From: Stramenopiles sp. TOSAG23-2
Taxonomy: Eukaryota > Sar
Assembly: GCA_900128395.1 (NCBI GenBank)
Contig: LT649455.1
Span: 1-25,110 of the forward strand
DNA: 25,110 nucleotides
Direction of reading: 5' to 3'
In this document: in pieces, positions 9,107-16,908 of the stretch
How positions within the stretch are numbered: the stretch's first letter is position 1
How the letters are laid out: each line of letters opens with the position of its first letter
Position numbers and translations under genes: made by a program
The notes under the pieces: generated by a model
Database searches by the model: none
What the model saw: only the letters and a program-made list of their open reading frames with translations
What the model was told of the DNA's origin: nothing

Positions 9107-10237
9107 ATGGGGGCGTCTAAAAGTAAATATTTTTATAAGAAGAAGAGTGCAGAAAAGGACTGCACTGGGACTGTTGAATATGATGAAGAAAATCAATATC
9201 TACATGGGCCACCTTTGGTTTCTGGTAAAGCATGGGAGGAATCGGCATTTATGTATCCTTTTAATTCTCCACCACCAAATTTTTTTGCACAGTTACTGCA
9301 AGATTTACTAAATCGAGATTACATCTATTTGTTATCAGTTATTATAGGAATTATCATGGCGTTTGTTTTAATCTTTTGGATTCCCATTGTGATAGTTGTT
9401 TTACTGGATAGTGTGCCAGGGACATCTATACGTAATGTTATTAGCCCGGTTGGGGCACTGGCATTTTCGTTTTCAAGTCTATTTTCTGTGACAACAAATT
9501 ACATGGCAGTGTCAACCGTATCCGTGTTTATTGTCACTTTTGAAGTTGTTTTAGGAAAATTATTAATAGCGTCTTTAACTGCATTATTGGTTTTAAAAAT
9601 ATCACGTACACCATCACATATTGTACAAAGTCATCGTTTATTAATACATAAACGTAATGGTAAGTGGACGTTATCGATGCGAGTAGCCATTTTATATGGA
9701 CAACGTATATACAACCCAAAGATGACATTAAGTTCCATTGCAAAAACCGTTAAAGGATGGATGCCAGCAACGTTAGAGTGGGACAACCACTGCTTAGGCC
9801 ATGGTTTTGGTAGATTAGATGGTCTCCCATTGAATTTACGACATGTTGTAGATGAGAATTCACCACTTCGATCGATTAATTTTGAAAGCGAACAGGACGT
9901 TCGTGCATCAATATTTGGCATCATTTTTACGGTGAGTGGATTTGACAAAATTACCGGAAGAAATGTTGGGCATGAACAAAGGTTTGATTGGAAAAGCCAT
10001 GGGGACACAAGAGGTTTAATATATTATGCACCAGATGGTGAAATGAGTGATGTTTTATTAAATTCTAATAAAATTCAAAAAATTATCGAAAGCAAAGAAT
10101 GCTCTACGCATGATAAATTTGGCGTTGAAAAGTTTTTCAAAAAATATGGCGTTGAAATGACTGCCGGAGTTGATTGGGCAAAATTCCATACTATTCAGAC
10201 CCGAAGAACAGTGGCCAGTGAAGCAGAATCTAATTGA
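9107..10237 (+). CDS. Kir-type channel homologue lacking the GYG filter
   Basis: I choose the second ATG (9107) because it gives MGASKSK, a good N-myristoylation signal; the ATG at 9095 would add four residues. The product is 376 aa. It has an amphipathic stretch (FAQLLQDLLN), one helix (about residues 70-98), a pore-loop-like region, and a second helix (about 138-165) ending in LKISRTPSH, like the xxARxSRP that follows TM2 in Kir channels. The C-terminal half matches the Kir cytoplasmic beta domain in order: RNGKWTLSMRVA (NGxxxLMxRVAN), VVDENSPL (VIDExSPL), SGFDKITGRNV (SGTDETTGQTV) and VDWAKFHTI (xDYxxFNxT). At the expected TxGYG position it reads TTNYM (residues 129-133). Whether it conducts potassium, or any ion, is doubtful. 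Confidence 0.72.
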   Translation: MGASKSKYFYKKKSAEKDCTGTVEYDEENQYLHGPPLVSGKAWEESAFMYPFNSPPPNFFAQLLQDLLNRDYIYLLSVIIGIIMAFVLIFWIPIVIVVLLDSVPGTSIRNVISPVGALAFSFSSLFSVTTNYMAVSTVSVFIVTFEVVLGKLLIASLTALLVLKISRTPSHIVQSHRLLIHKRNGKWTLSMRVAILYGQRIYNPKMTLSSIAKTVKGWMPATLEWDNHCLGHGFGRLDGLPLNLRHVVDENSPLRSINFESEQDVRASIFGIIFTVSGFDKITGRNVGHEQRFDWKSHGDTRGLIYYAPDGEMSDVLLNSNKIQKIIESKECSTHDKFGVEKFFKKYGVEMTAGVDWAKFHTIQTRRTVASEAESN

Positions 10238-10864
10238 CACTCCTCCAATGATGTAGTATGTATGTAGAAAGTGATTAAATATAATGAATAATGAAATGAA
10301 TAATAAAATAAATAATTATAATACAATATATATATTGTACTACAATGTAATATAATAACAGCACATGATAATTAACACGCTTTATCATTCAGGGCAGTAC
10401 AGTACCTGGTATACTATCAGGGTAAAATTAATACTTTTTTTTTTGTCTTAAATTATTGGCGCGTCTATCACCTTTTCCTTGTCAGAATACTAATCTGGCA
10501 AGAAAAATCTCTGGTGTCCAGAGTAACCTTAACCTGCGCACGACAGCACAATTTACAGTACTGTAGATCTAGAATAGAGGCCGTTGGTAATTATTTATTT
10601 TATTATTCAAAAATGTGTTCCAAATAATTCACGTACAGATATATTAGAATAATACATATAATTCTAATTCATTCATGTGTTTTTGTATATATGACATATA
10701 TAATTCGAATTATAAAATAATAGACGTTAGAAGGTGTACATACAAAATGAAATGCGTATATGATATATATATAACAAATTGAATTCGTTATATGTTTTGA
10801 AATTTTACTTATTTTCTTACCAATCCCTACTTCATTAATATATATATATATATATATATGTATA
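10238..10864. other. Intergenic region, AT-rich
   Basis: No gene was seen. It holds a mixed-composition stretch at about 10455-10570 with a small hairpin (CTCTGG/CCAGAG near 10510) and the 12-bp palindrome TACAGTACTGTA at 10554-10565. A TA run (about 10839-10859) immediately precedes the next ATG. Confidence 0.4.
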
Positions 10865-11881
10865 ATGTATGGCGCCAGTACATATTATGCAAAAATAACA
10901 ACTGTTCGTGTTCATTATGAACCATTTTATCAAGATCATTTAGTTGATGATGTACCAAGACGTTTGGCGACAGTACTAAGTGATGGCAACACGTCATTGA
11001 ACACGTCAACGTTTACTTATAATTACTCTCAATTTAATGTATCATTTTGTGAAAATTTCTTTGATAGTTATGGAATAAATTTAACAAGTTTATTGTCAAC
11101 CCTTAATGTATCTAGTCTTTCAATGGAACAATTATCATGTTTTCGCAAAGAAGATATAGCGGCTAGCCCAATACCAGGATTTTATGATCCGGCATTTATG
11201 TTTCTTACTCTATTTTTCATGTTTCTCATATACCAGTCGATATTTATAGTCAAACAGATGCGATATCGCAGATTACATAGAGTTATGAGGTTTTTGATGA
11301 ATGTACATTCATTCAAGCAGTTACATCGTATCAAATTAATAAAATCATGTATGAGACAGCATGAAAAGCTATCATATAATGACAATGCTGACATTGTAAA
11401 ATCAATGAAAAAAGCAAATTTTACAAAAAGTACATTACAACGTTTTGGATGGGAGCAATTAAAGGATGGCAATAATAATAACAACGATGATGATGATGGA
11501 GATGATGATTACAACAATATATTATCATATAAAGAATACGTTGTTTCTTCATACAAAAAATTATTCAAAGTAATTTGTGATCATGTTATCGATCCACTTA
11601 CCCTTAACTTAATTGTACATAAAAAAAATGAATCAATACGTCAATTTCTTGAACGTGTAAAAAGATCATTGCCGAGGGAAGATCCTCTGATATCTATGTT
11701 GGACAAATATATTGATGATTATGAAGCTTCTAGGTATTCACCAAATCTCCTTAATTCACAAGAACAATATGAATTCCGAAAAAAATATAATTTTTTATTG
11801 TCCATGTTTGTTTCTACAACATCACCCACATTAATGCATAGAATGGGAAGCGGGAGTAATGACAGCAAAGATGGTATATGA
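10865..11881 (+). CDS. NICE-3/C1orf43-like single-pass membrane protein
   Basis: The product is 338 aa. Residues 1-108 look luminal or extracellular, with six N-glycosylation sequons (N42, N46, N53, N58, N72, N81). A single hydrophobic helix spans about 110-129, followed by a basic stretch (KQMRYRRLHR) that favours a cytosolic C-terminus. An Asn/Asp-rich insert lies at 203-217. Residues about 225-315 resemble the NICE-3 (C1orf43) domain: IRQFLERV, then LDKYIDDYEASRY and EQYEFRKKY correspond in order and spacing to the human protein's YLLDLR, LIDTLLDGYETARY and NEYLRYQEA as I recall them. Human C1orf43 is a membrane protein linked to phagocytosis. The long glycosylated ectodomain is not typical of the animal protein. 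The start codon is uncertain, since TA repeats abut it. Confidence 0.55.
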   Translation: MYGASTYYAKITTVRVHYEPFYQDHLVDDVPRRLATVLSDGNTSLNTSTFTYNYSQFNVSFCENFFDSYGINLTSLLSTLNVSSLSMEQLSCFRKEDIAASPIPGFYDPAFMFLTLFFMFLIYQSIFIVKQMRYRRLHRVMRFLMNVHSFKQLHRIKLIKSCMRQHEKLSYNDNADIVKSMKKANFTKSTLQRFGWEQLKDGNNNNNDDDDGDDDYNNILSYKEYVVSSYKKLFKVICDHVIDPLTLNLIVHKKNESIRQFLERVKRSLPREDPLISMLDKYIDDYEASRYSPNLLNSQEQYEFRKKYNFLLSMFVSTTSPTLMHRMGSGSNDSKDGI

Positions 11882-12219
11882 TGGGAAAGTGTGGAGAGAA
11901 ATTGTCATCGGGAGAGTAACATTTAATATGATTCCGCATACAAAATGGTCCCCACGCGTATTTATTATTTTTCCAGTAAAAAGCCCCATTATTTTTTAAA
12001 AAATTAAAAATCTTTATATTTCGATTTGTACATTAATATATTTTTTTTATTAAAAATTAGTTCGTAATGCATATATGATATATATATGCATATATATTAC
12101 ATGAGTAAGAGAAAATTTTTACTCGTATATATTACATTGATATTTTTATACAAATATTTACAGTATATGGTATTCGTACATATTTAATATTTTAGAAGTT
12201 TTTTTGTCTACTCTCAGCC
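11882..12219. other. Shared 3' region of convergent genes
   Basis: The + strand NICE-3-like gene and the - strand PAP2 gene converge here. The region is AT-rich. Partly self-complementary sequence at about 12095-12140 (GAGTAA ... TTACTC within similar TATATTAC flanks) could form a hairpin. No gene was seen. Confidence 0.4.
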
Positions 12220-13665
12220 TTACTTTTGCGATTTTAAATCACCACATATACGTTGCCTTGCATATGTTGGTGTTCCTAAAAAATTAATTTCACCATGATG
12301 AAAATACCAACATGATGCTGCTGAAAAAAATCCAATAAAGATATCAATGGAATAATGATGACCTTCCCCAACAATCATTATGGCACTATATAACCATGCA
12401 ATCCATGTCAACCAACATGTAATTCCACCACGATACTTAGCAATGGTAAGGCAACAAATTGTTCCAATGATAGCATGTCCACTAGGAACAAGATCATTGC
12501 AACCTCCTGTCATTGTTTTCCATGGCTCCCTAATTTTTTTCCATACTATCCAACGCTGCGTTATGTATCCAAATCGTGTAGCATAACATTGATTAAATTG
12601 TGATGGAAATGTTGTACTTGAAAACATGATAGGTCTGAAAAAAGAATGACTTGTCAAGATAGCTTTGACAATTTTAATAGCTTCTTCAACAACATTGACA
12701 TTATTTCCTTTCTTTGGGGAAATAAAATATTTACTTGGATATACACCCGCTAAATTGACTATTAATAAAAATAATATTGGAAGGACTTCATATTCCATAT
12801 CAGCAGGTTTCCATACCTGTAATCCAAAAGAAACAAGGCTTGGAAATCGGTCCTTTAAACTAGTTTGCCACATATCAAAAACTGGAGGAAATTCATCAAA
12901 ACGTTGCGGGTTAACTTGTGCAACAAAATATAACATATTTCCTTGCATAAATTGTGTAATTGCAAGTAAAGCTCCCCATGAAAGCAAGCGAACGACAGAC
13001 CAAATGTCAGAACTACCAGGCGGTCCCATTTTGGCACTATATTTATTCCACGGAAGTAAAGTAGCACAACCAAATGTAATAGCAAGGGGTATTTTCCAAC
13101 TGCCCATATAAATGGAACCAAATATCACAAGATCACAACAAAAAAATTCTATACTCATGATAGGCATATCTTTAAAATATTCTGGTGCATCAACAAATAA
13201 CCATTTTGATACACGTTGGGGGACGGAAAACATCCAACTTAGCATGATAATATATGCAATATATGTCAATTGAATACCTTTCCATGCAATCATTTTTTTT
13301 TCATGTTCATATATCCAATACCAAGCAATATCTTCGTTCTTCTCGTTTTTAACGGTACTAGGCGCCTCAAGGATATCTTTGAAAAATTGCATCGATTTAT
13401 ATTGCTTTGACCAAGTAAATTTACATTGGTTTGTAAAATTTCTTTGTGGTATTATACGCGATCTTCTCTTCCAAGTGTTGTAATTTTCTAGAACCTTACC
13501 ATTAAACAATTTGTCTTGTATTAATTCAGGCAGTATTACTGCAAAAATAATTAGAAGACAAATAATTATTCGAATACGATTTAACATTGTTAAAATCATA
13601 TCTTTATTATTCGCAACAATGGGAACGTCACTAAAATAATGAAATATAACTCTTTTTAATAACAT
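12220..13665 (-). CDS. PAP2/sphingomyelin-synthase-like membrane enzyme
   Basis: The product is 481 aa with an N-terminal helix and several further hydrophobic segments. Near the C-terminus are the two motifs of the PAP2_C (sphingomyelin synthase-related) family: CNDLVPSGHAI with S395-G396-H397, and GEGHHYSID with H437 and D441. The spacing HxxxD matches the family's catalytic His/His/Asp triad. Known members transfer phosphocholine, phosphoethanolamine or phosphoinositol headgroups onto ceramide in Golgi or plasma membranes. The specific headgroup cannot be read from sequence, and a lipid phosphatase remains possible. At 481 aa with a long N-terminal and middle region, it is somewhat longer than animal sphingomyelin synthases. 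Confidence 0.72.
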   Translation of the reverse strand: MLLKRVIFHYFSDVPIVANNKDMILTMLNRIRIIICLLIIFAVILPELIQDKLFNGKVLENYNTWKRRSRIIPQRNFTNQCKFTWSKQYKSMQFFKDILEAPSTVKNEKNEDIAWYWIYEHEKKMIAWKGIQLTYIAYIIMLSWMFSVPQRVSKWLFVDAPEYFKDMPIMSIEFFCCDLVIFGSIYMGSWKIPLAITFGCATLLPWNKYSAKMGPPGSSDIWSVVRLLSWGALLAITQFMQGNMLYFVAQVNPQRFDEFPPVFDMWQTSLKDRFPSLVSFGLQVWKPADMEYEVLPILFLLIVNLAGVYPSKYFISPKKGNNVNVVEEAIKIVKAILTSHSFFRPIMFSSTTFPSQFNQCYATRFGYITQRWIVWKKIREPWKTMTGGCNDLVPSGHAIIGTICCLTIAKYRGGITCWLTWIAWLYSAIMIVGEGHHYSIDIFIGFFSAASCWYFHHGEINFLGTPTYARQRICGDLKSQK

Positions 13666-14404
13666 TTTTCTTGATAATATGTTTTATATATACATATATT
13701 GAAGAATATAGGGAAAACACTATGGAAAGAAAAATATAGTTTAATGTGTTGTAGCAATAGATGCCAGTTGATGAATGTATGTGTAATATATATATTATAC
13801 GTAATTATGTTGTTGACTTATAAAATAGTATGAATCAATAGTGTATTATGTAATAATATTTAAAAGTTTTTAAATATATTATTTATATTGGCACTGTTGC
13901 ATTGGCACATCATTGTATAGTATAAACAATTGCTGCAGGGGTAAGCTATATTTTAATAGCTGATGTGGTCTGGTAAGTGCGTAGAAAGGCACACTACCTG
14001 TAAGTGTAATAAAAAAAAACTCTGTACTGTAGTAATAAAGCAGCACACAGCACTTGCCAGCCTTTAGCCAGCAGGTGGTATAAAAGTGGTGAGTTTAGGT
14101 GTTGACGATCAATGGTGTGTGCATACTAATATTATAAGGTATTAATATAGCCCGTTATTATAGTTTTCAATTACGGTATCCTCCGAGGATATATTATTTT
14201 AAAAATAAATTATTTATATATCCCAGAATATCATTTATAATTATAACACGTACGAACGGTTCGTACTATATATACATCTATACGAAGGTTCGTATTACTG
14301 TATATTAAATACCTGGTTTTTAATGTGCAGTTTCATTTAAGCAAGCTTAACCCCCTGTGTCAATTAATTTTTTTATCGTTGCTGCGCTTATCTTTTTCTT
14401 TTTT
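13666..14404. other. Intergenic region with two TACGAA palindromes
   Basis: This lies between two minus-strand genes, so it should hold the promoter of the PAP2 gene and the 3' UTR of the coiled-coil gene. It is AT-rich with a less AT-rich stretch at about 13930-14110. Two palindromes at 14250-14266 and 14280-14295 are listed separately. GTATAAAAG near 14080 looks like a TATA box on the + strand, but no gene starts after it. No RNA gene was seen. Confidence 0.4.
14250..14295. promoter_or_regulatory. Pair of TACGAA/TTCGTA palindromes
   Basis: GTACGAACGGTTCGTAC at 14250-14266 is a perfect odd palindrome. ATACGAAGGTTCGTAT at 14280-14295 is a perfect palindrome around GG. Both share the half-site TACGAA, and their centres are about 30 bases apart. 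Paired palindromes of one half-site suggest a dimeric protein-binding site. They lie 110 bases past the coiled-coil gene's stop and about 600 bases before the PAP2 start. Confidence 0.35.
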
Positions 14405-15199
14405 TTAATCATTCAAACGATGAATAGCACTCAATGTACCGAGTTTCCCAGACAATGTTTCGTTCTTTTCTTTTAAACGTACAATTTTTTTATTTAATTT
14501 TTCTATTTCCGTTTGTTGTGCCTCAATGACATCCCCCATACTAAATCCATAACGTGATGGTTCCATTTCTGCATCTAATAATTTATCTGATTGTATTTCA
14601 GAAACAAGATAACGACGATATCGATCCTTTTCAAACATAAGTTCTCTTGCAAGTTTTTTATTTTCTTTTATTAAACGTTTATTTACAGAATTATTCGATT
14701 TTCTATTATTACTATTGTTAAAGCCGTTTGCCATCATCATTCCAAAATCATTTGTCCCACTACCATTGTTTTGATTACCATATAATATTGAACGTAATCT
14801 AGCAACTTCTGATGCATATTCTTCATTCATAGCTTTCACTTCTCTAGTTTTGATAGTAGAACGTTCACGTGTTAATTTTCTAATTATTTCATCTTTTTCG
14901 TGTAATACTCTTTCTAAATAGACAATCCGACTTTGGGATTTTGACTTTGAATCACCATGTGCAGAATGCGGTCTGCCAGAGCTACTGCTACTACTAATAC
15001 TACTACTGCCACCTTTTACTAGTAACGGAGTTAATCGTAACGTTTCATTTTCTTCACGTAAATTAGCAACAATAGTATTTGTATTTTGTAACGTACGTTC
15101 TACTTTTCTGCAACGAGAGACAATCTTTGTATATTTCACACGTAATTCTTTCAACTCCAATGCTATATCTTTTGTATTGGATGTACGAGTTTCCCACAT
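14405..15199 (-). CDS. Coiled-coil protein of unknown function
   Basis: The product is 264 aa. Heptad-like Leu/Ile/Val spacing with many Glu, Lys and Arg is seen at about residues 12-58, 90-142 and 172-258. These helices are separated by a Ser-rich linker (about 64-90) and an Asn/Ser-rich linker (about 143-170). There are no membrane segments and no catalytic motif. This architecture fits cytoskeletal, centrosomal or scaffold proteins, but I recognise no family. The ATG at 15199 is immediately preceded by A/T and TATG repeats, so an upstream exon cannot be excluded. Confidence 0.6.
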   Translation of the reverse strand: MWETRTSNTKDIALELKELRVKYTKIVSRCRKVERTLQNTNTIVANLREENETLRLTPLLVKGGSSSISSSSSSGRPHSAHGDSKSKSQSRIVYLERVLHEKDEIIRKLTRERSTIKTREVKAMNEEYASEVARLRSILYGNQNNGSGTNDFGMMMANGFNNSNNRKSNNSVNKRLIKENKKLARELMFEKDRYRRYLVSEIQSDKLLDAEMEPSRYGFSMGDVIEAQQTEIEKLNKKIVRLKEKNETLSGKLGTLSAIHRLND

Positions 15200-15218
15200 G
15201 TTAATATATATATTTATT

Positions 15219-15250
15219 TATGTATGTATGTATGTATGTATGTATGTATG
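15219..15250. repeat. TATG tetranucleotide microsatellite
   Basis: About eight uninterrupted copies of TATG lie just upstream of the coiled-coil gene's start. It is likely length-polymorphic. Confidence 0.8.
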
Positions 15251-15754
15251 ATTGGATCGAACTAATTTATTTCATATGTATATATATATTTACATATATG
15301 TATGATTTGATTCAATTGGATATATGAATATAATGTATTTGTTGTTATATCTATATAGTATAGTACTGGAGTAGTATAATATGAGTATATAATATTATTT
15401 TTGAAAAAAAAAAATTAATAATTATTTTTTTAGACTAGTCTAAGAATTTGCTTCGAAAATTTTTTGTGATATTGAATTATAAATTAAGGTATATTAATAT
15501 TATAATACAATCTGAAATTTAAATTAAAATGAGAGTTTTTTTAGGACCTACACCTTACCAGCTTTAGCTTTTACTGATAATATGCACCATAATAATAAGT
15601 ACAACCGTTATTATGCCGTATTATTATTATAAAATATAAGTTTACCCACATGTTCATGTGGTACATGTATATATATAAATACGTTTAGTATAAACTATAT
15701 ATGTGTATAAATACACATATTACAGTGCACAAACAAAATAGAAAACAAACCACC

Positions 15755-15771
15755 AATCGTTATTAACGATT
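15755..15771 (+). promoter_or_regulatory. Perfect palindrome before the phosphatase start
   Basis: AATCGTTATTAACGATT has 8-bp arms and one central base. Nine bases later the coding region starts. It could be an mRNA hairpin in the 5' UTR or a protein-binding site. Another palindrome, CCACATGTTCATGTGG, lies about 100 bases upstream. Confidence 0.3.
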
Positions 15772-15780
15772 CGAACAAAA

Positions 15781-16347
15781 ATGGGTGGATCGCCCTCGAA
15801 AGTCATTGAAAATCCTACGTCTGATATATGGTTGGGTGGCATCAATGTCATTGATAAAGAATCAACGGAATATAAATCTTGCTACACTTTGAGCAAACAC
15901 GGGAACGAAGTGGAAAATGAAACGTTGGGCTGGGAAATATTTTGTAAAAAAGAAAACATTCATTGTGTTGTAAGTGTATGCCAAGATACACCACCAGAAG
16001 TTGTGATAAATGATATATTAAAAGGTAATATTTTGCATATTAGTTTAGAAGATGTCAGCGAAACAAATTTATTGAAACATTTTGAAGCATCTGCATTATT
16101 TATTCATAAAAATAGATTGGAAGGGAACAATATTTATATACACTGCCACGCTGGAATTTCACGAAGTACAACCATATTGGCAGCATATTTAATGGCTCAT
16201 CTAAAATTTGGCATGCTTGATGTATTAGGGCATTTGCAACGTTTACGAGAAACGATATGTCCAAACGGAGGATTTAGAAAGCAATTGCTTGAATTTGAAG
16301 ACACAAAGGGTTATTTAAAATTGAATGATATATTAGCAAAGACAAAC

Positions 16348-16379
<32 letters not shown>

Positions 16380-16779
16380 TAATGCTATATTAGCAACCAA
16401 TGACATGAAATTTATAGTAGCAATTATGAAACAATTTCAAGAGAAACAGAATTCTAGTAAGTTGAAGAAAGATGCATTTGGTCATACTGGAGAATATAGA
16501 CGTGTTGATAATCTAGACAGATATTGTAAAACTAAAGTTGATGACCACTATGAATGTAATGATGGAAATTTTTTATGTATTCATGGACATGATGTATTAG
16601 AATTTGATCATTGGTCTTGTTGTGGTGTCGCAAAAAGAAATGGAACATGTACAAATGGTTCCATGGATGGTGGTTGGGGAAAATTTAAGTTTAACGAACA
16701 AGTCGAGCGTTTAAAAATGCGATTTATAAATACAAAAGATGAAGAAGATGCAGGGTTAAAATGGTTAAATAGTGATTGA
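15781..16779 (+). CDS. Dual-specificity phosphatase with Cys/His-rich tail
   Basis: The product is 332 aa. The N-terminus MGGSPSK is a plausible myristoylation signal. The catalytic loop HCHAGISRS (121-129) gives nucleophile C122 and R128, matching HCxxGxxRS; D91 in LEDVSETNLL is the likely general acid. The catalytic domain spans about 15-180. A poly-Asn tract (189-199, encoded by AAT/AAC repeats) is followed by a second region containing C249, C259, C266, H268, H270, C280, C281 and C290. Its EFDHWSCCG...CTNG pattern recalls half of a zinc-binding CHORD module, though this match is weak. It likely dephosphorylates Ser/Thr/Tyr on a signalling protein, possibly at a membrane; the substrate is unknown. 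No intron was needed. Confidence 0.82.
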
Positions 16780-16908
16780 TTTTTTTTTTGCTTTTTTAAA
16801 TAAAATTCTAAAATGATGTTTAGTCTATTGCCTCAGTTATTGTATTTTCTTTTCAAGAGAGTATGCATTTTTAAGAATTATCACATGAGTAAATTATAAA
16901 TAAAATAT

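Larger units (their letters stand above)
15200..15780. other. Divergent intergenic region with TATG microsatellite
   Basis: This is the shared upstream region of the coiled-coil gene (-) and the phosphatase gene (+). It contains a TATG repeat at about 15219-15250 and three palindromes: TTAGACTAGTCTAA at 15430-15443, CCACATGTTCATGTGG at 15646-15661, and AATCGTTATTAACGATT at 15755-15771. The last sits nine bases before the phosphatase ATG. Confidence 0.5.

Noticed and set aside
9534-10008. Minus-strand frames inside the channel-like gene
   Set aside because: They are shadows of a + strand gene with clear family motifs.
14077-14085. TATA box GTATAAAAG on the + strand
   Set aside because: No + strand gene starts within 1.6 kb downstream.
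15720-15780. tRNA-like TTCGAAC near the phosphatase start
   Set aside because: No acceptor stem, anticodon arm or CCA-adjacent pairing could be drawn.
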